From the NCBI GenBank assembly GCA_051648365.1, contig JBOFEZ010000078.1, positions 1 through 50,134 on the forward strand: a DNA stretch of 50,134 nt, given 5' to 3'. The translations under genes and the position numbers were made by a program. Of this stretch, positions 32,050-41,669 are shown in pieces. The DNA is from JAGNZR01 sp051648365 (GTDB taxonomy: Bacteria; Fusobacteriota; Fusobacteriia; Fusobacteriales; Fusobacteriaceae). Position 1 is the stretch's first letter. The number at the start of each line of letters is the position of its first letter. The notes beneath the pieces are model-generated. The model did no database searches, was not told the origin of the DNA, and worked only from the letters and a program-made list of their open reading frames with translations.

Positions 32050-33066
32050 ATGAATAGTTTAATAGAAAATTTAAAAAAACAGTCTCTAGAAGAGATTGTA
32101 CAATCAGATAATCTGGATAAAATAGAAACTCTGAGAGTAAAACTTCTTGGAAAAAAAGGGGAGATAACAGAACTTTCTAAAAAAATGAAAGATCTTTCTC
32201 CAGAGGAGAGACCTGTATTTGGTCAGCTACTTAATGAGCTTAAGGACTCTATAACAGGAGCCCTTGAAGAAAAGAAAGACGAGCTTAAAAAAATAGCAAA
32301 AGAGATTCAATTGAAAGAGGAGGCTATAGATATTTCACTTCCTGGAAGAGGAATTGAAGTTGGAAGAGATCACCCGATTACTGAAACTTCTACATATTTA
32401 AAAGATATCTTTATGCATATGGGATTTGATGTAGCAGAAGGTCCAGAGATAGAGAAAATAGAATATAACTTTGATGCCCTTAATATACCCGAGGCACATC
32501 CTTCAAGAGATTGGCAGGATACATTTTATATAAAAGAAAATGAGGTTCTGAGAACACATACATCACCGGTTCAGGTTAGGTATATGATGAATAATAAACC
32601 TCCTTTTAGAATGATATGCCCAGGAAAAGTTTACAGATCTGACTATGATATTTCTCATACACCTATGTTCCATCAGCTTGAAGGACTTATGGTGGGAGAA
32701 GATATATCTTTTGCCAATCTGAAAGCGATACTTACTCAATTTGTAAGAAAAGTGTTCGGAGAAACAGAAGTAAGATTTAGACCTCACTTCTTCCCGTTTA
32801 CAGAACCAAGTGCTGAGATGGATGTTCAGTGTGTAATCTGTAAGGGAGAAGGATGTAGACTTTGTAAAAACAGCGGATGGCTGGAAATTATGGGATGCGG
32901 AATGGTTGACCCTGAGGTTCTGAAAGCAGTTGGTTATGATACTGATAAATATACTGGATTTGCCTTCGGTATGGGTCTTGAGAGAATAACTATGCTGAGA
33001 CATGGAATTGATGATCTGAGAGCTTTCTTTGAAAATGATGTAAGGTTCCTAAGACAGTTCAGATAG
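32050..33066 (+). CDS. pheS: Phenylalanine-tRNA ligase alpha subunit
   Basis: A 338-residue class II synthetase subunit. N-terminal coiled-coil (residues 1-85), motif 1 region HPITETSTYLKDIF, motif 2 FRMICPGKVYRSDYDISHTPMFHQ, phenylalanine-pocket region FRPHFFPFTEPSAEMDV, a CVICKGEGCRLCKNSGW insert with four cysteines, and motif 3 GFAFGMGLERITMLRHG. GGAGGA precedes the ATG. No T-box leader or terminator hairpin is seen upstream; expression probably comes with the preceding genes. Confidence 0.97.
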   Translation: MNSLIENLKKQSLEEIVQSDNLDKIETLRVKLLGKKGEITELSKKMKDLSPEERPVFGQLLNELKDSITGALEEKKDELKKIAKEIQLKEEAIDISLPGRGIEVGRDHPITETSTYLKDIFMHMGFDVAEGPEIEKIEYNFDALNIPEAHPSRDWQDTFYIKENEVLRTHTSPVQVRYMMNNKPPFRMICPGKVYRSDYDISHTPMFHQLEGLMVGEDISFANLKAILTQFVRKVFGETEVRFRPHFFPFTEPSAEMDVQCVICKGEGCRLCKNSGWLEIMGCGMVDPEVLKAVGYDTDKYTGFAFGMGLERITMLRHGIDDLRAFFENDVRFLRQFR

Positions 33067-33106
33067 GCTATTTAATAAAGAGAGGGAAAACAGGAGAGAG
33101 TAAAAT

Positions 33107-35494
33107 ATGTTAATATCATTAGAATGGTTAAAGAAATATGTAGATGTAAAAGAAAATCTAGGAGAGCTTGAGCACTCTCTTACAATGATAGGTCAAGAAG
33201 TTGAAGCTGTAGAGGTTCAAGGAGCAGATCTTGCAGATGTAGTAATAGGTCAAGTTGTTGAATACGGAAAACACCCGGAGGCTGAAAAACTTACTCTGCT
33301 CAAAGTTGATGTAGCAGGAGAAGAAAATCTTCAGATAGTTTGCGGAGCTCCTAACCATAAGCTTGGAGATAAAGTTGTTGTAGCTCTTATAGGTGCTAAT
33401 CTTCCTGGAAACTTCAAGATAAAAAAGAGCAAAATAAGAGGAGTAGAATCTCATGGAATGCTTTGCTCAGAAGTTGAATTGGGAATGGGAGAAAACGGAG
33501 ACGGAATAATAATACTTCCTGAAGATGCACCTTTAGGAAAAGAGTATAGAGAATATATAGGACTAAACGATGTAATATTTGAATTAGAAATAACACCAAA
33601 CAGACCGGACTGCCTATCTCATATAGGAATAGCTAGAGAAGTTGCAGCCTACTACAACAGAAAAGTAAAATATCCTAAAGCCGAAATAATTGAAACAGTT
33701 GAGCCTGTAGAATCAAAAATGGCAGTTACAATTGAAGATAAAGAGAGATGTACCCACTATATGGGAAGATATATGACAAATATTAGGGTTGGAGAATCTC
33801 CAGAGTGGCTAAAAAAGCATATAAGAGCAATGGGTCTTAAGCCTATTAATAATATAGTTGACCTTGGAAATTTTGTTATGTTTGAATACAATCAACCGAT
33901 ACATGTTTTTGATGGAGATAAAATTGTAGAGGGTGAAATAGTTGTAAGAGCTGCTAAAGAGGGAGAAAAACTTCTGACTTTAGATGGAGAAGAAAGAGAA
34001 CTTAACGGAGAACTTGTTATTGCTGATGCTAGAACTCCTCTTGCAATTGCTGGTATTATGGGTGGAAAAGACTCTGGAGTTACAGAAGAAACAAAAAATA
34101 TATTTATAGAAGTTGCAGCCTTCGAACCTAAAAACATCAGAAGAACAGTTAAAGCTCTTGGAATATCTTCAGACTCTTCATATAGATTTGAAAGAGGAGT
34201 GGATAAAGGAAATCTTTCTACAGTTCTTAGCAGAATTACTCATCTGATTCATGAAGTAGCAGGAGGAGAATCTCTAAAAGGGATACTATCTTCTAAAATA
34301 GCTCCTGCAGCCAAAGTTGAGATTCCTCTGAATATAGGTAGACTTAATAAATTTATAGGTAAAGATCTTGAATTTGATGAGGTAGGAAAAATACTTTCAA
34401 ATCTTAATATGGAAATCAAAATAACTGATCAGAACCGTATTTTAGTAATCCCTCCATCATACAGAGAAGATTTAACTAGAACAGAAGACCTCTATGAAGA
34501 GGTAATCAGAATGTATGGATTTGATAATATTGAAGACAAAATGCCAATGGAAAACATAGCTCCAGGAAAAAAAGATGCTGTTGTGGAAATTGTAGATAAT
34601 ATCAAAGCTCTGCTTAAAGATATAGGTCTTCAAGAAGTTATAAACTATAGTTTTATAAGTAAAAGAGCTGTAGAAATTATGGGAATAGAGGAAAAGTGTA
34701 TCGAGATACTGAATCCTATAAATGAAGATTTTTCAACAATGAGACCTACTCTTGTTTATAGTCTATTAGCAAACATCAGAGATAATTTCAATAGAAATGG
34801 AGATAACTTTAAATTCTATGAGGTTTCAAAGGTATTTTTCCCGGCTGAAGAACTGGCTAGAGAAGAATACAGAATAGCCATTGCTCTTGCTGGAAAACCA
34901 GAAAGAACTCTATGGAATCAAAAACCTGAATCATACGATTTCTATACTCTTAAAGGGTATGCGGAAGAGATGATGAAAAATCTGGGTATAAATAAATACA
35001 GCCTAGTTAGAACAACTGATAAAAACTTCCATTCTGGACGTGCAGTAGATCTTGTTGTAGGTAGAGAAATTCTTGGAACATTTGGAGAGATACATCCGGA
35101 TCTCGCAGAGAAAATGGACATCAAAAAAGAGAGAGCTTATGTGGCTGAGTTCAAGCTGAATCTAATGGAAAAATATATGAAGACTAAGATTAAGTATGAA
35201 AAAATAGTGAAATATCCTGAAGTTACAAGGGACTTGGCTATACTTTTAGATGATGAAGTAGCTGTAGGAGATATGGCTTTACAAATCGGAAAAATTTCTG
35301 ATTTTATAGAGAAGGTAAATATATTTGATGTGTATAAGGGTAAGAATATTGAAACTGGTAAAAAATCAGTAGCAGTTTCTATTGTCCTTAGAAAGAAAAC
35401 AGGTACTCTTGAAGAAAAAGAGATTGTTGAAACTGTTGATAAAGTTTTAAGTTTAGTAGATAAAAAATTCAAAGGTCAGATCAGACAAGCCTAA
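33107..35494 (+). CDS. pheT: Phenylalanine-tRNA ligase beta subunit
   Basis: A 795-residue subunit: tRNA-binding OB domain (residues 40-150, IVCGAPNHKLGDKVVVALIGA), B3/B4 editing domain (LGNFVMFEYNQPIHVFDGDKI, then AIAGIMGGKDSG), B5 domain, catalytic-like core (GLQEVINYSFISKRA), and the C-terminal ferredoxin-fold anticodon-binding domain (KYPEVTRDLAILLD). Full length. Starts 40 nt after pheS with a modest SD (AGGAGAG). Confidence 0.97.
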   Translation: MLISLEWLKKYVDVKENLGELEHSLTMIGQEVEAVEVQGADLADVVIGQVVEYGKHPEAEKLTLLKVDVAGEENLQIVCGAPNHKLGDKVVVALIGANLPGNFKIKKSKIRGVESHGMLCSEVELGMGENGDGIIILPEDAPLGKEYREYIGLNDVIFELEITPNRPDCLSHIGIAREVAAYYNRKVKYPKAEIIETVEPVESKMAVTIEDKERCTHYMGRYMTNIRVGESPEWLKKHIRAMGLKPINNIVDLGNFVMFEYNQPIHVFDGDKIVEGEIVVRAAKEGEKLLTLDGEERELNGELVIADARTPLAIAGIMGGKDSGVTEETKNIFIEVAAFEPKNIRRTVKALGISSDSSYRFERGVDKGNLSTVLSRITHLIHEVAGGESLKGILSSKIAPAAKVEIPLNIGRLNKFIGKDLEFDEVGKILSNLNMEIKITDQNRILVIPPSYREDLTRTEDLYEEVIRMYGFDNIEDKMPMENIAPGKKDAVVEIVDNIKALLKDIGLQEVINYSFISKRAVEIMGIEEKCIEILNPINEDFSTMRPTLVYSLLANIRDNFNRNGDNFKFYEVSKVFFPAEELAREEYRIAIALAGKPERTLWNQKPESYDFYTLKGYAEEMMKNLGINKYSLVRTTDKNFHSGRAVDLVVGREILGTFGEIHPDLAEKMDIKKERAYVAEFKLNLMEKYMKTKIKYEKIVKYPEVTRDLAILLDDEVAVGDMALQIGKISDFIEKVNIFDVYKGKNIETGKKSVAVSIVLRKKTGTLEEKEIVETVDKVLSLVDKKFKGQIRQA

Positions 35495-35546
35495 AAACAT
35501 AAAGTTTATAGATAAAAAAATTAAAAAATTCAAAGGAGTTGGAAAA

Positions 35547-36755
35547 ATGGATTCGTTAAAAGAATTATTTAAAATTGGAAATGGACCATCAAGTTCTCAC
35601 ACAATAGGACCAGAGAGAGCTGCTAGAAAATTTAAAGAGGAAAATCCGAATGCTGCAAGCTATAAAGTTGAACTTTATGGATCACTTGCTCTTACAGGAA
35701 AGGGTCATCTTACTGATTTCATAATCATAGAGACTTTCAAACCGAAGCACACAGAGATAGTATGGATGCCTAATTATGTACATCCTTACCATACAAACGG
35801 AATGAAGCTAATAGCTTTAGATGCTTCTGGAAATGAACTTGCATCATGGTTAGCTTTCTCAGTTGGTGGAGGAACTATCATGAACGAGAATGAGCCAAGA
35901 CAAGGTTCAAAAACTATATATACTCTTAGAAAATTTGATGATATCAAAGCTTGGTGTGAGAAAGAGAAAAAAGAACTTTGGCAATATGTTGAGCTTTGTG
36001 AGGGAAAATCTATATGGCCTTTCCTAAAAGAGATTTGGGAAGCTATGGAAGCTTCTGTTGAGAGAGGAATCAATACAAGTGGAGTTTTACCAGGAACAAT
36101 CAGATTACCAAGAAGAGCTCAAACTTTCTACAGAAAAGCTAGAAATAATGAAACTCAAACTGGTCTAACAGGAAGAATATTTGCATACACTCTAGCTGTA
36201 TCTGAAGAGAACGGAGGGGGAGGAAGAGTAGTTACTGCACCAACATGTGGAGCTGCTGGAGTAATCCCAGGACTTCTTTATGCACTTAAGAAAGAGCATC
36301 ACCTTACAGAGGAAGAGGTTCTAAAAGCTATGGCAGTTGCTGGATTAATAGGAAATCTTATTAAAGAAAATGCAACTATCTCTGGAGCAGAGGGTGGATG
36401 TCAAGCAGAGGTTGGATCAGCTTGTTCAATGGCAGCAGCTATGGCATGTTTCCTACTTGGTGGAACACTTGATCAGATAGAGTATGCAGCTGAGATGGCT
36501 ATGGAGCACAACCTTGGACTTACTTGTGACCCAGTTGGAGGATATGTTCAGATACCTTGTATCGAGAGAAATGCAGTAGCAGCAACAAGAGCACTTGATT
36601 CTGCTAACTATGCTTTATTCACAGATGGAAAGCATTCTATATCTTTTGACCAAGTTATCCAAACAATGGGAGAGACAGGAAGAGACCTTAAAGAAGAGTA
36701 CAGAGAGACATCTCTTGGAGGACTAGCTAAATATATATTTGAAGCTGAGTGTTAA
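35547..36755 (+). CDS. L-serine dehydratase, single-chain iron-sulfur type
   Basis: A 402-residue enzyme turning L-serine into pyruvate and ammonia. The N-terminal beta-type domain starts with GNGPSSSHTIGPERAA; the alpha-type domain (from about residue 160) has TAPTCGAAGVIPGLL, SGAEGGCQAEVGSACSMAAA and LGLTCDPVGGYVQIPCIERN, whose Cys residues hold the [4Fe-4S] cluster. Some relatives split these into two genes (SdaAA/SdaAB). AAAGGAG precedes the ATG. Feeds pyruvate in an amino-acid fermenter; followed by a strong terminator. Confidence 0.93.
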   Translation: MDSLKELFKIGNGPSSSHTIGPERAARKFKEENPNAASYKVELYGSLALTGKGHLTDFIIIETFKPKHTEIVWMPNYVHPYHTNGMKLIALDASGNELASWLAFSVGGGTIMNENEPRQGSKTIYTLRKFDDIKAWCEKEKKELWQYVELCEGKSIWPFLKEIWEAMEASVERGINTSGVLPGTIRLPRRAQTFYRKARNNETQTGLTGRIFAYTLAVSEENGGGGRVVTAPTCGAAGVIPGLLYALKKEHHLTEEEVLKAMAVAGLIGNLIKENATISGAEGGCQAEVGSACSMAAAMACFLLGGTLDQIEYAAEMAMEHNLGLTCDPVGGYVQIPCIERNAVAATRALDSANYALFTDGKHSISFDQVIQTMGETGRDLKEEYRETSLGGLAKYIFEAEC

Positions 36756-36776
36756 TAAGCCTTAGCTTAAGAAAGA

Positions 36777-36814
36777 GGATGTCAGAGAGCAGCGCTCTTT
36801 GACATCCTTTTTTT
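36777..36814 (+). terminator. Terminator after the serine dehydratase gene, touching the pth SD
   Basis: Stem GGATGTCA-G-AGAG/CTCT-T-TGACATCC followed by seven T. The T-run is immediately followed by AGGAGG and the pth ATG, leaving no room for a separate promoter downstream of it. Confidence 0.85.
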
Positions 36815-36824
36815 AGGAGGAAAA

Positions 36825-37400
36825 ATGAAACTTATAGTTGGACTAGGAAATCCAGGTATGAAATACGAAAGAACAAGGCACAATATAGGTTTTGATGTAA
36901 TAGACATATTGGTTCGTGAATTTAAAGCTCCAACTTTCCGTGAAAAATTTCAGGGACTTCTTACTGAGATAAATCTGGAAGGAGAAAAAGTTTTATTTCT
37001 AAAACCTCAGACTTATATGAATCTTAGTGGAGATTCACTCTCAGCAGTGGCAAAATTCTATAAGATAGATATAGATGATATACTTGTTATCTATGATGAC
37101 ATGGATACTAACTTAGGAAAAATAAGATTCCGTCCTAAGGGAAGTTCTGGAGGACATAATGGAATAAAATCTATAATAGCTCATATGGGAGAAGTTTTTC
37201 CTAGAGCTCGTTTTGGAATAGGAAAACCAACACTCCCATCTCAAGTAGGAGGAGATATAGTAGACTTTGTTCTGAGTAGATTCACTAAAGAGGAAGAGGA
37301 AAGATTACTTGAAGGAACCGAACTTTCTCTTAAATGTGTTCGAGATTTTATAAAAGGTATGGACAGCGATAGACTGATGCAAAAATACAATAGAAAATAG
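36825..37400 (+). CDS. pth: Peptidyl-tRNA hydrolase
   Basis: A 191-residue enzyme releasing peptides from peptidyl-tRNA dropped by the ribosome. VGLGNPGMKYERTRHNIGFDVID at the N-terminus contains the conserved Asn and catalytic His (about residue 20); LKPQTYMNLSG, VIYDDMDTNLGKIRFRPKGSSGGHNGIKSI and ARFGIGKP complete the site. AGGAGG lies 5 nt before the ATG, directly after the T-run of the previous terminator. Confidence 0.97.
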   Translation: MKLIVGLGNPGMKYERTRHNIGFDVIDILVREFKAPTFREKFQGLLTEINLEGEKVLFLKPQTYMNLSGDSLSAVAKFYKIDIDDILVIYDDMDTNLGKIRFRPKGSSGGHNGIKSIIAHMGEVFPRARFGIGKPTLPSQVGGDIVDFVLSRFTKEEEERLLEGTELSLKCVRDFIKGMDSDRLMQKYNRK

Positions 37401-37422
37401 TTTAATTTGGAGGGAAATAGAT

Positions 37423-38274
37423 ATGGCAGTAGAAGAAATAGGGAAAACAATGGGAATATATGAAGTTTTTAAAGCTCAATTCCTAAATGTATTACCAAAA
37501 ATAACAATCAGATTACTTATCATAACACTTATAATATTTTTCGCTAAAAAGATTTTGAATATATTTATGAAACACTACAAAGCAGCAGCTAAAAAGAAAA
37601 ATATGGATCCTTTATTGGAAAGTTTTTTATCTTCACTTATCCAAACAGTTTACTATATATTTGTGACTTTCATTGTTGTTTCTACAGCAGGAATACAAGC
37701 GACTTCAATAGCAACTCTTTTGGGAGCAGCTGGTTTAGCGATTGGTCTTGCTCTTCAAGGAAGTCTTTCTAATTTGGCAGGAGGAATATTAATACTTTTC
37801 TTCAGACCTTTTAATAAAGGGGATTATATCTCTAATAATTCTGGAATAGATGGAAGTGTAGAAAAAATAAGAATTTTATATACTGAACTTATTACTCCGG
37901 ATAATAAAACAATAATAGTTCCTAACGGACAACTGGCAAACAATGCTATAATAAATTTCTCAAAAAATCCAGAGAGACGTCTGGACCTTGTATTCTCAGT
38001 TTCTTATGATACTCCGATAAATAAAGTTATGGATATTTTATCAGATATATCAAAAGAGGACCTTAGAATTATTCAGAAACCTGAAAACAGAATTGGAGTA
38101 TTTAAACACAATGCAAGTTCTGTAGATTTTGCCTTTAGAGTATGGGTAAAGACAGAAAATTATTGGGATGCATATTTTGATCTAAATAGAAAAGTAAAAG
38201 AAACTTTTGATGCTAACGGAATAGAGATTCCATATCAAAAGATAGATATCTACAACAAGAAAATAGAAGGATAA
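37423..38274 (+). CDS. Small-conductance mechanosensitive channel (MscS family)
   Basis: A 283-residue inner-membrane channel that opens on hypo-osmotic shock. Three N-terminal hydrophobic segments; the pore helix TM3 reads ATLLGAAGLAIGLALQGSLSNLAGGILILFFRPF (about residues 100-133), with the Gly/Ala packing typical of MscS, followed by the beta domain (FNKGDYI, IVPNGQLANNAIINFS) and the alpha/beta C-terminus. GGAGGG precedes the ATG. Starts 22 nt after pth and ends at a bidirectional terminator. Confidence 0.95.
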   Translation: MAVEEIGKTMGIYEVFKAQFLNVLPKITIRLLIITLIIFFAKKILNIFMKHYKAAAKKKNMDPLLESFLSSLIQTVYYIFVTFIVVSTAGIQATSIATLLGAAGLAIGLALQGSLSNLAGGILILFFRPFNKGDYISNNSGIDGSVEKIRILYTELITPDNKTIIVPNGQLANNAIINFSKNPERRLDLVFSVSYDTPINKVMDILSDISKEDLRIIQKPENRIGVFKHNASSVDFAFRVWVKTENYWDAYFDLNRKVKETFDANGIEIPYQKIDIYNKKIEG

Positions 38275-38305
38275 AAAAAGAGAGCCTGAATTTCAGGCTC
38301 TTTTT
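38274..38305. terminator. Bidirectional terminator between mscS and the cold-shock gene
   Basis: Stem AGAGCCTGA (38281-38289)/TCAGGCTCT with a 3-nt loop, flanked by A-runs on the left and T-runs on the right, so it works for both convergent transcripts. Confidence 0.88.
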
Positions 38306-38314
38306 ATATTCTAA

Positions 38315-38515
38315 TTATTTAGCTACATTGATGTTTGTAGCTTGAGGACCTTTAGCTCCTTCTGAAACATCAAAAGTTACTGCCTCTCCCTCGTTAAGAG
38401 TTTTGAATCCTTCTTTTTGGATTTGAGAGAAGTGAGCGAAAACGTCCTTTCCATCCTCACCAGTGATAAATCCGAATCCTTTCTCTTGGTTGAACCATTT
38501 AACTGTACCTTTCAT
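38315..38515 (-). CDS. Cold-shock protein (CspA family)
   Basis: A 66-residue single OB-fold nucleic-acid chaperone. MKGTVKWFNQEKGFGFITGED carries RNP1 (GFGFI) and KDVFAHFSQI carries RNP2 (VFAHF); ends QATNINVAK. The ATG at 38515 has GGAGGT 5 nt upstream; the longer in-frame start (MEVS-) would put the SD inside the gene. It is the only gene oriented towards the origin on the right side. Confidence 0.95.
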   Translation of the reverse strand: MKGTVKWFNQEKGFGFITGEDGKDVFAHFSQIQKEGFKTLNEGEAVTFDVSEGAKGPQATNINVAK

Positions 38516-38788
38516 TGATACCTCCATAAAAATTTAAAGTATTTTTTGAATGAATATAAATTTTTAAAATAATATAAAATAATTTATAACCTTCAATTCG
38601 AAGTAATTATACACTAATTTTTTTTCTTTGTATATAATATTTAAGATAAAAATAAAAAAAATTTATAAAAAAATAGAAAAAGGTATATATAATGAATGAA
38701 TGGAAATTCAATTTGTATAATTTTAATCTAAAATGATTCAAAATTAACTTTTTTTTGTAAAAAAATATACAAATTATTTTTAAAATTC
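38516..38788. promoter_or_regulatory. AT-rich spacer holding the cold-shock gene leader and promoter
   Basis: The minus strand has TATAAT (38606-38611) without a good -35; a start near 38599 would give a leader of about 85 nt, as is common for csp genes whose leader folds with temperature. A small CTTC/GAAG hairpin lies near 38590-38604. The rest, about 38620-38788, is nearly pure A/T with no gene seen. Confidence 0.45.
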
Positions 38789-38817
38789 TTGTTAAGGCTA
38801 TCTAAATATGATAAAAT
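38789..38817 (+). promoter_or_regulatory. Promoter of the rnf operon
   Basis: TTGTTA (38789-38794), 17-bp spacer, TAAAAT (38812-38817) preceded by TGA, an extended -10. Predicted start near 38824, leader about 37 nt. Confidence 0.7.
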
Positions 38818-38860
38818 TATCCAGTATAAATCAAAATAAATAAAAAAATAGAGGTGCGAA

Positions 38861-40174
38861 ATGAGATTTTTTGGTTTTAAGGGAGGAGTTCATCCCGACG
38901 ATAACAAAAAAAGAACAGAAAATATGGCAACAGAGAAAATTTCTATGCCTAAAATGCTTTATATTCCCCTTCTTCAACATATCGGCTCTCCTTTGGAGCC
39001 ATTAGTAAAAATTGGAGACAAGGTACTTAAGGGTCAAAAAATAGCTGATTCTGAAGGATTTATGACAGCCCCTGTTCATGCATCCACAAGTGGAACGGTA
39101 AAAAAGATAGACCTTCATGACTTTACCCTTATGGGAAGGGTAAAAACTATTTTTCTAGAACCTGACGGTGAGGAGACTTGGTGTGAATTGGTTGCTATTC
39201 AGAACCATGAAAAGGCAAGTAAAGAAGAACTGTTGAAACAGATAAGAGAATGTGGAGTAGTAGGATTAGGAGGAGCTAGTTTTCCTACTCATATAAAACT
39301 GAATCCTCCTACTGGAGCAGAGATAGATACTCTTCTTCTGAATGGAGCTGAGTGTGAACCTTATCTCAACTCGGACAATAGAATGATGCTAGAACACCCT
39401 GAAAAAATTATAAAAGGTATCGAAATTTTGAAGTATATATTAGGTGTTAAGAGGGCCATAATAGGAATAGAGGACAACAAACCCGAATCTATTGAAATTT
39501 TGAAAAAGCATTTAGGAGATACCGGAATAGAAATTGCTCCTCTTAAAACTATGTACCCTCAAGGAGGAGAGAAACAGCTTATAAAAGCTATCCTTAACAG
39601 AGAAGTTCCCTCTGGAAAACTTCCTTTAAATGTAGGGGTCGTGGTACAGAATACAGGAACAGCAGCAGCTATCTATGATGCAGTTGTCCATGGAAAACCT
39701 GTAATTGAAAAGATAGTCACAGTTTCGGGATTGGCTGTAAAAAACCCAAAAAATCTTCTAGTGCCTATTGGAACTCAGATTTCTAATCTTTTAGATTACT
39801 GTGAAACAGACAGAACGATTATAGATAAACTTGTTGTTGGTGGGCCTATGATGGGTATGGCACAGTATACACTTGATGTTCCTGTAATCAAGGGAACTTC
39901 GGGTGTTCTGGCACTTACTACAGCAGAGACTAACCCATATAAACCGAGACCATGTATAGCTTGTGGAAAATGTGTAGATGTATGTCCTATGAGTTTGGTT
40001 CCAGCTCTTTATGTAAGACTGGGAGCTTCCGGTATGTGGGAAGAGATGAGGGACAGTAATGTTATGGATTGTATAGAGTGTGGATGCTGTTCTTATATAT
40101 GTCCGGCGAACAGACCTCTTACAGAGTGTATAAAGTTAGGAAAAGCAAGTTTAAGAAAAATAATGAACAGATAA
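38861..40174 (+). CDS. rnfC: Rnf complex subunit C
   Basis: A 437-residue peripheral subunit of the ferredoxin:NAD+ oxidoreductase, the site of NADH/FMN binding. N-terminal GGVHPDDNKKRT; the Rossmann-type VVGLGGASFPTHIKL (about residues 134-148); NGAECEPYLNSDNR; SLBB-type region; then two 4Fe-4S motifs, CIACGKCVDVCPM and CIECGCCSYICPANRP. GAGGTG precedes the ATG. First gene of rnfCDGEAB. Confidence 0.96.
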   Translation: MRFFGFKGGVHPDDNKKRTENMATEKISMPKMLYIPLLQHIGSPLEPLVKIGDKVLKGQKIADSEGFMTAPVHASTSGTVKKIDLHDFTLMGRVKTIFLEPDGEETWCELVAIQNHEKASKEELLKQIRECGVVGLGGASFPTHIKLNPPTGAEIDTLLLNGAECEPYLNSDNRMMLEHPEKIIKGIEILKYILGVKRAIIGIEDNKPESIEILKKHLGDTGIEIAPLKTMYPQGGEKQLIKAILNREVPSGKLPLNVGVVVQNTGTAAAIYDAVVHGKPVIEKIVTVSGLAVKNPKNLLVPIGTQISNLLDYCETDRTIIDKLVVGGPMMGMAQYTLDVPVIKGTSGVLALTTAETNPYKPRPCIACGKCVDVCPMSLVPALYVRLGASGMWEEMRDSNVMDCIECGCCSYICPANRPLTECIKLGKASLRKIMNR

Positions 40175-40198
40175 AAATTATTAATTGGAGGATGGAAA

Positions 40199-41134
40199 GT
40201 GTTAAAACTATTTAAAATGGGGCCATCTCCCCATATAAGAACTTCAGAAACAGTGGAAACAGTTATGTATGATGTAATAATAGCCTTAATACCAGCATTT
40301 TTAACGGCATTCTATGTCTTTGGAATTAGAGCTTTTGTAGTAACATCTGTATCGGTAGCAGCATGTATGATTGCTGAATATATAGGAACAAGAATGATGG
40401 GAAGAGAAGCGACAGTTTTTGATGGAAGTGCAATTCTTACAGGAATTTTTCTGGCTTTTGTAGTCCCGGCTCAGATGAGTCTTGTATACCTTGTGGTAGG
40501 AGCTTTTGTATCTATAATTCTTGGAAAAATCGTATTCGGAGGGCTAGGGCACAATATATTCAATCCTGCTCTGGTTGGAAGAGCATTTATTCAAGCTTCG
40601 TGGCCAGTAGCAATTACAACTTTCTCATATGATGGAAAAGCAGGAGCAACTGTACTAGATGCTATGAAAAGAGGAATACCTCTGACTAATTCTCTTATTG
40701 AAGGAGGAAATCCATATGTTCAAGCTTTTGTAGGTTCTATGGGAGGATCTTTAGGAGAAACCTCAGCTTTAGCTCTTCTTATAGGTGGGATTTACCTTAT
40801 TATAAGAAAGCAGATAGACTGGAAAGTACCAACAATTACGATAGGAACAGTTTTTATTCTCACTTATCTTATGGGAGGAAACCCGTTGATGCAGATTATA
40901 TCGGGAGGGCTTTTCCTCGGAGCATTTTTTATGGCTACAGATATGGTGACTTCTCCAATTACATCAAAGGGAAGAATAATATTTGCCTTGATGCTGGGAA
41001 CTCTTATAGCTCTTATTAGAATGAAAGGGGGATATCCAGAGGGTACAGCATATGCTATCCTAATAATGAATGGATTTGTTCCTCTTATAAATAGATACTC
41101 TATACCAAAAAAATTCGGGGCGGTGAAAGCTTAA
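40199..41134 (+). CDS. rnfD: Rnf complex subunit D
   Basis: A 311-residue membrane subunit with eight or more hydrophobic segments. ATDMVTSPIT (about residues 245-254) contains the Thr to which FMN is covalently linked in RnfD/NqrB proteins; GHNIFNPALVGRAF is another family motif. The start is GTG, 7 nt after GGAGG. Part of the ion-translocating core. Confidence 0.95.
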   Translation: MLKLFKMGPSPHIRTSETVETVMYDVIIALIPAFLTAFYVFGIRAFVVTSVSVAACMIAEYIGTRMMGREATVFDGSAILTGIFLAFVVPAQMSLVYLVVGAFVSIILGKIVFGGLGHNIFNPALVGRAFIQASWPVAITTFSYDGKAGATVLDAMKRGIPLTNSLIEGGNPYVQAFVGSMGGSLGETSALALLIGGIYLIIRKQIDWKVPTITIGTVFILTYLMGGNPLMQIISGGLFLGAFFMATDMVTSPITSKGRIIFALMLGTLIALIRMKGGYPEGTAYAILIMNGFVPLINRYSIPKKFGAVKA

Positions 41135-41135
41135 C

Positions 41136-41669
41136 ATGGAAAAAAATCGTTTTATACACTATGGTGGAGTATTATTCAGTATAGCTTTCCTCTCCGCTTT
41201 AATCCTTTCTGTAGTAAATGGATTTACAAGCAAAGTTATTGAAGAAAATGCAAAAAAAGTTGTTACAGCAGCTAGAATGATAGTTCTTCCAATAGCTGAC
41301 GATTTTAGAGAAGAAGAAGTCGTAGAAACTTCGGAAATAAAATTTATTCCTGGATATAAGGATGGAGAACTGAAGGGTTATGTGGTAACCTCAGCTGAAA
41401 ATGGATATGCAGGACCTATTGAATTTGTGCTGGGATTCACACAAGCAGGTGAAATTACAGGACTGGATATAATAGGAACTCAAGAAACTCCTGGACTGGG
41501 GTCAAAAATAACCAATCAAGATTGGAAAAATCTTTGGAAAGGGCGGAATGGAGATTATAATTTTGACAAAAGTGTAGATGCCTTCGCAGGAGCAACAATA
41601 TCTCCAGAGGCTGTATATACAGGAATTATAAAAGTTTTAAAAACATATGAGAGCGAGGTGAAGAAATAG
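41136..41669 (+). CDS. rnfG: Rnf complex subunit G
   Basis: A 177-residue subunit with one N-terminal membrane helix and an extracytoplasmic FMN domain. GTQETPGLGSKI and DAFAGATISPEAV are conserved; the Thr of GAT(I)S carries covalently bound FMN in RnfG/NqrC. Starts 1 nt after rnfD. Its stop (TAG) overlaps the GTG start of rnfE. Confidence 0.95.
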   Translation: MEKNRFIHYGGVLFSIAFLSALILSVVNGFTSKVIEENAKKVVTAARMIVLPIADDFREEEVVETSEIKFIPGYKDGELKGYVVTSAENGYAGPIEFVLGFTQAGEITGLDIIGTQETPGLGSKITNQDWKNLWKGRNGDYNFDKSVDAFAGATISPEAVYTGIIKVLKTYESEVKK

